64,000 bases of DNA from Ignavibacteriae bacterium HGW-Ignavibacteriae-3. Lineage in GTDB: Bacteria > Bacteroidota > Ignavibacteria > Ignavibacteriales > Melioribacteraceae. Shown here one piece after another: positions 8,212 through 16,770 of this stretch. A model generated the notes under the pieces. That model worked only from the letters and a program-made list of their open reading frames with translations. It was not told the origin of the DNA and searched no databases. The stretch is taken from the NCBI GenBank assembly GCA_002839795.1, contig PGYS01000001.1, positions 1-64,000 on the forward strand, written 5' to 3'. Every line of letters starts with the position of its first letter. Within the stretch, counting starts at the first letter, position 1. Made by a program: the position numbers and the translations under genes.

Positions 8212-10281
8212 ATGGGTTCTCTCAATAATTTCTTTTATCCCGGGTCGATATGTGTTGTGGGGGCTTCCACAAAGGAAAAAAGCATCGGTTATGAACTTTT
8301 AAAAACCATAAGATCATACGGATACACCGGAAAGGTTTTTCCTGTGAACCCCAAGGCGGATAATGTGCTGGGATACAAGTGCTTTCACACAATAGAAGAG
8401 ATTGAACTGCCCATAGATCTGGCCATACTTGCCGTACCAAAACAATTCGCGGAAATTTCCGTTGATTCTCTTATTAAAAAAAATGTACGGTCATTAATTC
8501 TTATAACTGCCGGTTTCAAGGAAATTGGAAAAGAGGGCGAGGAACTTGAAAAGCGTATTTTAGAAAAAATCAAAAAGTCGGGCGCGCGAATGGTCGGGCC
8601 GAATTGCATGGGCTTGATAAATACGCTCGATAAAATAAAGCTCAACGCCACATTCGTCGCCGAAAAACCGGAAAACGGCACTACGGGATTTCTTTCTCAA
8701 AGCGGCGCGCTCGGCGCAGCTGTCTTAAATTCTCTCAGGGAAACAGATATAAAATTCGCTCACTTCATAAGCGTAGGAAACAAAGCTGATATAAACGAAA
8801 ACGATATACTTCATTACTGGCAGGAAGACGAAAACATCAGCACTCTCACTTTCTACCTTGAAAGTTTTGTTAACGGTTTTGAATTTGTACGGTCTTTCAT
8901 TACGGGCGAAATATCAAAACCGGCAATTGTTTTAAAAGCCGGGCGGACGAAAAGCGGGATGAAAGCCGCGTCGTCCCACACCGGCGCTCTCGGCGGAGAA
9001 GACAAGGTTGTTAACGCGCTCCTTAAACAGTTTGGAATTATCCGGGCTGATAATCTTAACGAGCTTTTTAACACGGCGAAAGGTTTTGAAAATTTTGTCC
9101 TTCCAAAAGGAAATAGAATTGCCGTGATCACAAATGCAGGCGGCCCGGCTATTCTCTGCGTAGACTCTCTTGACAGAGAAAATCTTGCCCTCGCGCAATT
9201 TACCGATAAAACAAAAAAATTATTGCGCGAAATTGTTCATCCGGAAGGAAGCGTTGAAAATCCGGTTGATCTGCTTCCGGGCGGAACGGCGGAAATTTAC
9301 AAAAGAGTAAATGAAATTGTCTCTGATGATGAGAATGTTGACGCGGTAATTTCGATTTTCGTTGAACCGGTTATGGTCTCGCCATTTGAAGTTATTGAAG
9401 GAGTTTATTCGATCAAACAGAGCAAACCAATACTTCAGGTTGCAATGCCTTTGCCGGAATTCTGGACCGAATACAGGAATAACTCTTCTGAAAAACTCCC
9501 GCTTTTTAAAAATCCCGAAGATCCCGCGGAAGTTTTATCAAACATTTTATTTTATTCATCATCCCGGAAAAAACTGAATGAAAACAAATCTCAATATTTG
9601 TCTCTGTTAAATTCCCAAAAACACGAAAATAGTTTTGCCCGGGGATTTTTATCTCAGGAAGAAATTTCACAAATGTGCAATAAATACAAAATCCCGATGA
9701 TCAGAAGCAGAGTCGTTGATCCATCAGAACTAAAAAATATTGAAGATGAATTTTATCCTGCCGTTTTGAAAGGAATAAATCAGAGTGTAATACACAAAAC
9801 GGAGATTAACGCTATAAAGCTGAATATCAGGAACAAAGATGAATTGATAATTGCTGCCGGGGAAATCAATAAAAATTTCAAGAAGGCAGATTTTGTAGTT
9901 GAAAAGTTTCTTGTCCAGCAGTTTGTTAAGACTAAGCACGAGCTGCTTATCGGGGGCTTCCGCGATCCGTCTTTCGGTCCAATAATAATGTTTGGCTCCG
10001 GCGGAAAATATGTTGAGGTGTTTTCAGATACTTCGATGAAGTCTGCATATATGTGTGATGATGATATTGAAGAAATGATAAATGATACTGCGATTGGAAA
10101 AATCCTGCGCGGGGTTCGCGGTGAAATCCCCTGCGACATAAATGAACTTAAAAAAATAATTCTGAATTGCGCGCGGATGATGGTCGAGAGCGGAAATATT
10201 GCCGAGTTTGACTTAAATCCGTTGATAATTGACACGGGGGGAAAATACCACGCTGTTGATATACGAGTGAGAGTGGAATAG
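8212..10281 (+). CDS. Acetate/acyl-CoA ligase (ADP-forming), fused alpha-beta
   Basis: A 689-residue single-chain ADP-forming acyl-CoA synthetase, which links acyl-CoA cleavage to ATP synthesis. Domains in order are: a CoA-binding Rossmann domain (about 1-130, starting NFFYPGSICVVGAS); two succinyl-CoA-ligase-like domains (about 140-450), with SQSGALGAAV and SSHTGALGGED, where His256 is the expected phosphohistidine; and a C-terminal ATP-grasp domain (about 470-689), with HKTEINAIKLN and FGPIIMFGSGG. An AAAGGAAACAGGA Shine-Dalgarno region precedes the ATG. The gene supports fermentative or amino-acid-derived energy conservation. Whether acetyl-CoA or longer acyl-CoAs are used is not clear. 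Confidence 0.93.
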   Translation: MGSLNNFFYPGSICVVGASTKEKSIGYELLKTIRSYGYTGKVFPVNPKADNVLGYKCFHTIEEIELPIDLAILAVPKQFAEISVDSLIKKNVRSLILITAGFKEIGKEGEELEKRILEKIKKSGARMVGPNCMGLINTLDKIKLNATFVAEKPENGTTGFLSQSGALGAAVLNSLRETDIKFAHFISVGNKADINENDILHYWQEDENISTLTFYLESFVNGFEFVRSFITGEISKPAIVLKAGRTKSGMKAASSHTGALGGEDKVVNALLKQFGIIRADNLNELFNTAKGFENFVLPKGNRIAVITNAGGPAILCVDSLDRENLALAQFTDKTKKLLREIVHPEGSVENPVDLLPGGTAEIYKRVNEIVSDDENVDAVISIFVEPVMVSPFEVIEGVYSIKQSKPILQVAMPLPEFWTEYRNNSSEKLPLFKNPEDPAEVLSNILFYSSSRKKLNENKSQYLSLLNSQKHENSFARGFLSQEEISQMCNKYKIPMIRSRVVDPSELKNIEDEFYPAVLKGINQSVIHKTEINAIKLNIRNKDELIIAAGEINKNFKKADFVVEKFLVQQFVKTKHELLIGGFRDPSFGPIIMFGSGGKYVEVFSDTSMKSAYMCDDDIEEMINDTAIGKILRGVRGEIPCDINELKKIILNCARMMVESGNIAEFDLNPLIIDTGGKYHAVDIRVRVE

Positions 10282-10299
10282 TCGAATAGCGCTATTCCA
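10274..10299 (+). terminator. Inverted repeat after the acyl-CoA ligase gene
   Basis: TGGAATAG (10274-10281) pairs with CTATTCCA (10292-10299), and a 14-bp palindrome GAATAGCGCTATTC (10284-10297) overlaps the right arm, so two alternative foldings exist. The repeat covers the stop codon and is followed by a pyrimidine-rich stretch. It may be a terminator or an attenuator before glgA. Confidence 0.3.
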
Positions 10300-10317
10300 G
10301 CTTCCCTCTTCTTTTGC

Positions 10318-10325
10318 TATCTTTG
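10318..10325 (+). promoter_or_regulatory. Possible Bacteroidota -7 element for glgA
   Basis: TATCTTTG matches the TAnnTTTG -7 consensus exactly and ends 18 bases before the glgA start codon. No convincing TTG/TTTG at -33 is visible, so only the -7 half is supported. Confidence 0.3.
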
Positions 10326-10343
10326 TATCAAAAAAAGACGTAA

Positions 10344-11816
10344 ATGAAAATAGCATTCGCATCGAGCGAAGTATTCCCGTATGCCAAGACCGGCGGATTA
10401 GGCGATGTTGCCGGTTCATTGCCGATCGAGCTTTCAAGACTTGGGCACGATGTAAAAGTCTTTATGCCTAAGTATAATACTTTCGGCGAGGCGGAGTTCG
10501 GACTGCATTACAATTGGGATATCGGAGAAATTCCCGTACGGATTGACGGACAAGTCCGCATGGTTCATGTTCACACTGCAACCATGCCCGATTCAAATGT
10601 ACAAATCTACTTTGTTGACTGTCCCCATTACTTTCACCGCTTCCGCGTGTATACAAATGATCATGATGAAGACGAAAGATTCATCCTTTTTTCAAAAGGG
10701 ATTATAGAAATACTTCAGCGGCTGCAGTGGGCGCCGGATATAATTCACTGCAATGACTGGCAGACGGGTTTGCTTCCTATCCTTCTCAAGGAAAATTATT
10801 CCTGGGATAGAATGTTCGATAAAACCTCAACGGTCTTAACCATGCACAACATAGCATACCAGGGGCGGTTTGCGAAAAGCGCTTTTCATAAAGCCGAAAT
10901 AAAAGAAGAACATTCCGGCGCGAATGGAATAGGCGAATATGAAGGCGACGTGAATTTTTTAAAGACCGGAATTCTGACTTCTGATGTTATTAACACTGTG
11001 AGTGAGACTTATGAAAAAGAATTGATGACAGCTGAATATGGAAACGGGATGGAGCCGTTCCTCGCCGCGAGATTCAATGATTTTTACGGAATCTTGAATG
11101 GAGTGGATTACAGTGTGTGGAATCCGGAAACTGATAAATTAATCCCATATAATTATTCCATCAGTGATTTGTCCGGAAAGGAAAAAAACAAAAAATTTCT
11201 TCTCGAAAGATTAGAGCTTCCTTATAACGAGAATCTTCCGCTTATAGGAATAATCTCGCGCCTGGTTGATCAAAAAGGATTTGATATAGTAGCCTACGGA
11301 ATTAATCAGCTTTTGGACATTGAGGCCCAATGGGTAATTCTTGGAAGCGGTGAGGAAAAATATGAATCGCTCTTTTACGAAGCGGGAAAGCGTTTTCCGG
11401 AAAAAGTTTCAACTTATCTCGGATATAACAACGAACTTTCTCATTTGATAGAAGCGGGTGCCGATATATTTCTGATGCCCTCGAAATTCGAGCCCTGCGG
11501 ACTCAACCAGATCTATTCCTTAAAATACGGAACCGTGCCGGTTGTAAGAAAGACCGGAGGGCTTGCAGATACAGTTCAGGATTGGAATGAATATCTTGCG
11601 CGGGGCAGTGAGACGGGAAACGGGTTTTCATTTAACGATCATTCGGCGTTCGCAATGGTTCATTCCGTCAAACGCTCTTTGATTGATTTTCACAACAAAC
11701 CGACATGGCTTAAAATTCAGCGCAACGGAATGAATAAGGATTATTCATGGCGGAAATCCGCCGAGAAATACACCGCTCTTTATGAAAAAGCTGTTGTAAA
11801 AAGAACCGGCCGGTAA
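10344..11816 (+). CDS. glgA: Glycogen synthase GlgA (GT5)
   Basis: GlgA adds glucose from ADP-glucose to growing alpha-1,4-glucan. The protein has 490 residues with a GT-B fold. The N-terminal KTGGLGDVAGSLP (residues 15-27) is the nucleotide-sugar site of the family. The C-terminal half has GIISRLVDQKGFD and PSKFEPCGLNQIYSLKYGTVPVVRKTGGLADTV (about residues 385-415, including the Glu of the EPCG block). Length and motifs are normal for family GT5. No other glycogen genes are next to it; the neighbouring acyl-CoA ligase gene is 62 bp upstream. Confidence 0.96.
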   Translation: MKIAFASSEVFPYAKTGGLGDVAGSLPIELSRLGHDVKVFMPKYNTFGEAEFGLHYNWDIGEIPVRIDGQVRMVHVHTATMPDSNVQIYFVDCPHYFHRFRVYTNDHDEDERFILFSKGIIEILQRLQWAPDIIHCNDWQTGLLPILLKENYSWDRMFDKTSTVLTMHNIAYQGRFAKSAFHKAEIKEEHSGANGIGEYEGDVNFLKTGILTSDVINTVSETYEKELMTAEYGNGMEPFLAARFNDFYGILNGVDYSVWNPETDKLIPYNYSISDLSGKEKNKKFLLERLELPYNENLPLIGIISRLVDQKGFDIVAYGINQLLDIEAQWVILGSGEEKYESLFYEAGKRFPEKVSTYLGYNNELSHLIEAGADIFLMPSKFEPCGLNQIYSLKYGTVPVVRKTGGLADTVQDWNEYLARGSETGNGFSFNDHSAFAMVHSVKRSLIDFHNKPTWLKIQRNGMNKDYSWRKSAEKYTALYEKAVVKRTGR

Positions 11817-11877
11817 ACAACCATTGATTTTTATCTATGATATTGAACTTCCGGAGATTATAATTGTTAAATAATTT

Positions 11878-13035
11878 ATGAAACTTACACAGCAGATTAT
11901 TTTTTTCGGAATTGTCTTTACCGTATACGGCCTTATAAACTTCTACATTATCCGGCGCGGTTTGTCGGCTATACCGGATTCCTATAAATCATTGTTCATA
12001 TATTCCGTGGTTTTTGCCGCGGTGTCCTTTATTGCCGGAAGGATATTGGAAAACGTATGGATTTCTTTTGTCAGCGAATTTCTGATCTGGATCGGTTCAT
12101 TCTGGATAGCTATAATGTTTTATCTCCTTCTCTCAATCCTCATAATTGATTTATTCCGGCTCGTAAATTTTATTGTCCCGATTTTCCCTGCCTTCATTAC
12201 AGAAAACATTCAAAAATCCAGGCAGATTACGGCGCTAATTGTTTCTGTTTTGGTTTTAATTACCGTTGCAGGCGGATACATTAACACAAAGATGATTATA
12301 ACAAAGACATACAAAATAAAAATCGACAAAGCCGCCGGTGAGTTGAAAAAGCTGAACGTTGTGATGGCATCAGATCTCCACCTTGGCGCTATTCTTGGAA
12401 GATCGTTTTTAAATAACGTTGTCCAAAAAATCAACGCTCTTCAGCCGGATATTATTCTTCTGGCGGGAGATATTATCGACGAAGATCTTGCCCCGGTAAT
12501 AAAAAATAATGTCGGGGAGGAATTAAAGCTTCTTAAATCAAAATACGGTGTTTATGCCATAACGGGTAACCACGAATATATTGGTGGAGTGGAAGCTGCA
12601 TGTAAATATTTAGCCGACCACAAAGTAAATGTTTTGAGAGACAGCACTGTAATGATAGACAGTTCTTTCTATGTTGTAGGTCGGGAAGACCGTTCAATAC
12701 GACAATTTTCCGGAGGTAGGAGAAAAGATTTGAAAGAAATAATAGGCGGCATTGATAAATCTTATCCGCTTATACTGATGGATCATCAGCCGTTCGGACT
12801 TAATGATGCACTTGATAACGGTATTGACCTTCAGCTATCCGGACATACGCACAACGGTCAGTTGTGGCCATTAAATTATATAGTGGAAAAAATCTATGAG
12901 CTGGCGTGGGGTTATAAAATCAACAGGAATACGCGCTATTATGTTTCATGCGGCGTAGGGGGATGGGGTCCTCCCATTAGAACGGGAAGCCGGCCCGAAA
13001 TAATAAATTTCAAAATAAGCTTTGGTGCCCGGTAG
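11878..13035 (+). CDS. Membrane-anchored metallophosphoesterase (YaeI-like)
   Basis: A 385-residue calcineurin-like phosphoesterase preceded by about four hydrophobic helices (residues 1-140). The metal-binding motifs are complete and in order: SDLHLG near residue 164, GDIID near 197, GNHEYIGG near 231, and GHTHNGQLWP near 321. Relatives such as YaeI/YkuE hydrolyse phosphoesters of membrane lipids or cell-wall precursors. The substrate here is not known. The gene is convergent with the GH26 gene, with a 15-bp gap. Confidence 0.88.
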   Translation: MKLTQQIIFFGIVFTVYGLINFYIIRRGLSAIPDSYKSLFIYSVVFAAVSFIAGRILENVWISFVSEFLIWIGSFWIAIMFYLLLSILIIDLFRLVNFIVPIFPAFITENIQKSRQITALIVSVLVLITVAGGYINTKMIITKTYKIKIDKAAGELKKLNVVMASDLHLGAILGRSFLNNVVQKINALQPDIILLAGDIIDEDLAPVIKNNVGEELKLLKSKYGVYAITGNHEYIGGVEAACKYLADHKVNVLRDSTVMIDSSFYVVGREDRSIRQFSGGRRKDLKEIIGGIDKSYPLILMDHQPFGLNDALDNGIDLQLSGHTHNGQLWPLNYIVEKIYELAWGYKINRNTRYYVSCGVGGWGPPIRTGSRPEIINFKISFGAR

Positions 13036-13050
13036 AAAAAACACCATTTA

Positions 13051-14421
13051 TCATTTTACCAGAAGCATCTTTTTTATAGAAGTAGCTTTTTCTGTCTGAA
13101 GCTTATAAAAATAGACTCCGCTTGAAAAATCTGTCCCATTAAATTTTACTCTATAGTTGCCCGCTCGTTTGTCTTCATCAACAAGAACTGCCATTTGTCT
13201 GCCCAATAGATCATATACTTTTAATGATACGAAACTTCTGGCCGGAAGAGTATAAGCAATAACTGTTTCCGGATTAAACGGATTCGGGTAGTTTTGTTCC
13301 AACGCATAGTGCAATGGCAATTTGTCTATTTCTACAGCTGTAACATTCCAATTAATCTCATTGCGGTTGATTACCCATGCGTCGTTTAGTATATCGACTA
13401 CATTGTTTTGATTTGTCATCCCGTAATAAATAGTGTTCTGCTGGTTTGTGAAATCATTCCATGACATCCAGTAAATAAAATCGGGATACTTGTTTTTAAT
13501 CTGGTTTAGAAAAATGCGGTAATCATAATTTTTAGCTTTACCCGCAGTTTGCTTGCTCATTCCAAATTCACAAACTGCAAGTGGTTTACCATATGACTTT
13601 AGCGTGTTGTAGAAAGGAACATCAAGAGTGTCGTTATATACATCAACGCCAAGAATATCAACATATTGGTTTCCCGGATAATAAAAATCATCTCTTTTAA
13701 AAGAAGGATTACTGATGGAGCTTTCTTTTGCCGACGGAGAAAAGACCCAAAGTAAATTGTTAAGATTTTTTTCAACGGTTAAGTAATTAAAACAATGGAT
13801 CCATATTGCAATCCACTCATTGCCGGTTGGTTTTGTAGAACTTCTCGAGCCCCACCAAAACCAAGGTGCATTATTCTCCTGAAATAATCTAAGCAATACT
13901 GTAACGCCAGAATCTTTTAACTCTTTCAATCCCGACGCTATGCTATCAAGTTGAATATGAAATTTTTGATAAGCCAACGTGCCGGGAAAAATCAATTCAT
14001 TAAGTCTATAACTGTTTGTTGTATCATTTGCATTTCCGGTTGAATTCCAGGGATTGCTCAAAGAGCACATTACAGTTACAAGACCCCCGTTATTAAAGTG
14101 ATCAATTAATAATTTATTACCTGCTTTTAAATCGGAGGGAAGGCCAAGTCCAGTTCTCTGGTAATTAAGACCCAATAACCCGACCCATTTACCGGTAGAT
14201 TTAAAAATCTTTCCTGCGCTGCTGTCGAATGAAACTGCCTGTTCCAGAGCAGCGTTCATCTGCTGACCGCTTATTATCCTTTTTGATTCTCTTTTATTAA
14301 GGGATTTTAAGTAGTTAAATATTTTTTTTGTTGTCTCGCTTGAATTGGGGTTTGCCGTCTGAGCGAAACCGGCACACGAGATACATAAAATTGTCCCGGC
14401 AAGGATGAATCGTCTGATCAT
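13051..14421 (-). CDS. GH26-like beta-mannanase with T9SS sorting domain
   Basis: A secreted 456-residue protein. A signal peptide (residues 1-20, ending GFAQ) is followed by a glycoside hydrolase family 26 barrel and a type A T9SS C-terminal domain (about 375-456, with LEQNYPNPFNPET and a final K-K-M-L-L-V-K). The proposed acid/base is Glu182 in LFQENNAPWFWWG, and the nucleophile is Glu285 in KPLAVCEFG. The usual His before the acid/base Glu is Gln here. GH26 enzymes cut beta-1,4-mannan or related beta-glycans. ATG at 14421 is preferred because the signal peptide starts there. Confidence 0.88.
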   Translation of the reverse strand: MIRRFILAGTILCISCAGFAQTANPNSSETTKKIFNYLKSLNKRESKRIISGQQMNAALEQAVSFDSSAGKIFKSTGKWVGLLGLNYQRTGLGLPSDLKAGNKLLIDHFNNGGLVTVMCSLSNPWNSTGNANDTTNSYRLNELIFPGTLAYQKFHIQLDSIASGLKELKDSGVTVLLRLFQENNAPWFWWGSRSSTKPTGNEWIAIWIHCFNYLTVEKNLNNLLWVFSPSAKESSISNPSFKRDDFYYPGNQYVDILGVDVYNDTLDVPFYNTLKSYGKPLAVCEFGMSKQTAGKAKNYDYRIFLNQIKNKYPDFIYWMSWNDFTNQQNTIYYGMTNQNNVVDILNDAWVINRNEINWNVTAVEIDKLPLHYALEQNYPNPFNPETVIAYTLPARSFVSLKVYDLLGRQMAVLVDEDKRAGNYRVKFNGTDFSSGVYFYKLQTEKATSIKKMLLVK

Positions 14422-14801
14422 ATGAAGCACCTGTCTAACTATTTCTCGCACGATAGATAATTTACGGATGGATAAAATAAGATTTATTCGATCCGTATTA
14501 ATATTATGGAGAATAATTTAAGCGCAGGGCCTTATAAAAACTATATTCTTCATCACAATTATAAAAGAAGTTCATGGCCGCTCAATTTTGATAAAATCAC
14601 GGGCAGCTTGTTCATTCTTGCGCAAATCAGGAGAATAATTCTCTCCGCCGGATGTTGAATTCCCGTTTTTAACGGTTTCTCTTTATGTGGGAAATTCACG
14701 GATCGACTCGCGTCAGAAGAACAATCAAACTTAGCATTAGGAAGGCAGAAACAGCCTGTTGACGCAGAATCATTCTGCATCAACAGGTATTTATAATTCA
14801 A
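14422..14801. other. 380-bp intergenic region between GH26 and M1 peptidase genes
   Basis: I see no convincing gene here. An 80-codon leftward frame fills 14559-14801, but it starts inside the terminator-like hairpin and has no recognisable content. The right end holds the hairpin described separately. The left half is AT-rich and probably carries the GH26 promoter, which I could not pin down. Confidence 0.5.
14755..14787 (-). terminator. Strong hairpin downstream of M1 peptidase gene
   Basis: CCTGTTGA (14755-14762) pairs with TCAACAGG (14780-14787), and inside it GCAGAAT pairs with ATTCTGC, broken by one mismatch. The result is an almost perfect 16-bp stem with a minimal loop. It lies 15 bp after the stop codon of the leftward peptidase gene. 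The following T content is low (CTGTTT), so it may stabilise the 3' end rather than end transcription. Confidence 0.5.
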
Positions 14802-16712
14802 TTATTTTTTTGTCACTTCAAACACATTATTTTTTTCGTTTGCATCCGGAACAAGCTTTGTGTTCAGTTCAACTTTTTGAATTTCTTTGTTTGTTTTGAA
14901 GTCGATTTTCACTTCATTATTTCCGCTTTTCCATGAAGATGTGCTTTTATGGATGCTTTCTGTTGTGCTGTCAGAATAAGAAACTATCAGATCAATCGGC
15001 ACAGGTGCTTTTCCAATTTTTTCTATAATGATCTGAGTATTTCCGCTTTTTGATTTGACACTCTTGATTCCAAGATCGGGAAAGCCACGATCGAAATACC
15101 ATGGATTCCAGAACCAGCTTAGATCTTCCTTGGCCACATCATTGAAGGTAAACATGAAGTCCCAGGGAAGCGGATGCTTTCCGTGCCACCTGTTCATATA
15201 TTCGTGCAATGCCTTTGTGAAAAGTTCATCACCCAAAAGATCCTTCAATACATAATATGAAACTGACGCTTTGTTGTACGAGTTGAAATTAAGCATCGGT
15301 CCGCCGGCCAAAGACGGAGTGATCATCGGTTGATCCATTTCAACGCCCATCAACCTTCCGACAGTTTGAACATTTCCCGTAAATTCATCGGCACCGGGTA
15401 CAATGTCCTTGAGCATAGCAGAAGTGAAGAATGTTGCCCATCCTTCATCCATCCAGGCATATTTTCTTTCGTTTGTTCCCATATAAAAAGGAAAGTAATT
15501 GTGCGCTATTTCATGTAATGTTACTCCTGCCTGTCCTGCTTCCGATCCACTCATTCCGTTGTTGCACATCATCGGCATTTCCATTCCTCCGCCGCCCATG
15601 GTTTCCCCATTGAACACGGTGATCTTGAAATACGGGAACGGTACTCCCGGCCATTGTTTGGAAAGATTCTCAACCGAGAGTTTCGCATAGTAGGCAACTT
15701 TTTCCCAGCTCTTTGATTTTGTCGGGTAGACCGCATCGGTCAAGACCCTTCTTCCGTGCTCATCCACTTCGGCGCTTATTCCGTCCCAAACGTATCCGTT
15801 TGTAGTTGCGAAAGAAACATCAGAAACATTATCAGCTTTCAGTTTCCATGTTGTTTTTTCGTTCTTAATGGTCGCGCCGTTTTTCAGATCCTCTTCGCGT
15901 ACAATTCTTATTATTCCATCTGAATTCAAGGCTTCTTGATAGCGCGAATATATTTCCGGTTTTAAGATTTCCTGCAGATTCTGATAAACACCGGTTCCCC
16001 AAACCAGATATCCGGCGGGAACGGTAATTTCCAGTTCATAATTATTCTGATCATTATAAAATTCAACTTCGCCCGTATAATTATGCCGGTCCCATCCGTC
16101 AATATCATCATAAACCGCAACCTGCGGATACCAGTAAGCAACGTAGAGAGTCGAATCGTTATAAGCCCCCATTCTAAGTCTTGATTCTCTTGGGATAATA
16201 ACACTCCATTTTATTTCTATGTCAATAGATGAATTCGGAAGCAGTGGTGTCTGATAAATATTCAGTGTCATATTCGTTCCGCGCCGGAACACTACTCCGC
16301 GCACTTTTGTGTCGATTCCCTTGCCGTTGATTATCAGCGTATCAATTTGAACACCGTCAGTCGCGTCATTAGGAGAGAACTGGGAATCGTGCGGATTTCC
16401 TTTTTTGTTTATATCCTGATAAAGTCGCATGACCATCTGTTTTAATGTGTCCGAGCTTTGATTATAGTATTTAATTTGCGCCGAGCCTTTTACGGTATGT
16501 TCTTTCGGGAAGACCTCGGCTTGTATTTTGTAATCGGTGCTATTAACCCAGTAACTTGCACCCGGTTTGCCGTCATAGGAGCGGGTGCCTTTCTCGTAAG
16601 CTTTTTCAATATTTCTGGGAATGTAAACCGAAGATTTCTGGCTAAAGGAAATAGATGCTGTAAAGAGCACTATGCATGCTGTGATTAAAGAAGCAGATGT
16701 TTTACTTTTCAT
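14802..16712 (-). CDS. M1-family metallopeptidase (paralogue 1)
   Basis: A 636-residue secreted gluzincin of family M1, with a signal peptide ending ISFS near residue 24. The zinc motif HEIAH lies near residue 400 and the third ligand Glu in WMDEGWATFF about 20 residues later. The exopeptidase motif usually written GAMEN is GGMEM here: the Glu is kept but the Asn is replaced. A final beta domain resembles the paralogue. It probably trims peptides in the periplasm or outside the cell. It shares the layout of the adjacent gene and arose by tandem duplication. GAGGAAAC lies just before the ATG. Confidence 0.9.
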   Translation of the reverse strand: MKSKTSASLITACIVLFTASISFSQKSSVYIPRNIEKAYEKGTRSYDGKPGASYWVNSTDYKIQAEVFPKEHTVKGSAQIKYYNQSSDTLKQMVMRLYQDINKKGNPHDSQFSPNDATDGVQIDTLIINGKGIDTKVRGVVFRRGTNMTLNIYQTPLLPNSSIDIEIKWSVIIPRESRLRMGAYNDSTLYVAYWYPQVAVYDDIDGWDRHNYTGEVEFYNDQNNYELEITVPAGYLVWGTGVYQNLQEILKPEIYSRYQEALNSDGIIRIVREEDLKNGATIKNEKTTWKLKADNVSDVSFATTNGYVWDGISAEVDEHGRRVLTDAVYPTKSKSWEKVAYYAKLSVENLSKQWPGVPFPYFKITVFNGETMGGGGMEMPMMCNNGMSGSEAGQAGVTLHEIAHNYFPFYMGTNERKYAWMDEGWATFFTSAMLKDIVPGADEFTGNVQTVGRLMGVEMDQPMITPSLAGGPMLNFNSYNKASVSYYVLKDLLGDELFTKALHEYMNRWHGKHPLPWDFMFTFNDVAKEDLSWFWNPWYFDRGFPDLGIKSVKSKSGNTQIIIEKIGKAPVPIDLIVSYSDSTTESIHKSTSSWKSGNNEVKIDFKTNKEIQKVELNTKLVPDANEKNNVFEVTKK

Positions 16713-16770
16713 GTTTCCTCAAAATGTGTGTTTATTAGATGCTGATCGGGGGCAATTTGTTTCTTATTAA

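Noticed and set aside
14559..14801. 80-codon leftward frame downstream of the M1 peptidase gene
   Set aside because: It begins inside a terminator-like hairpin, has no recognisable content, and its composition resembles non-coding DNA.
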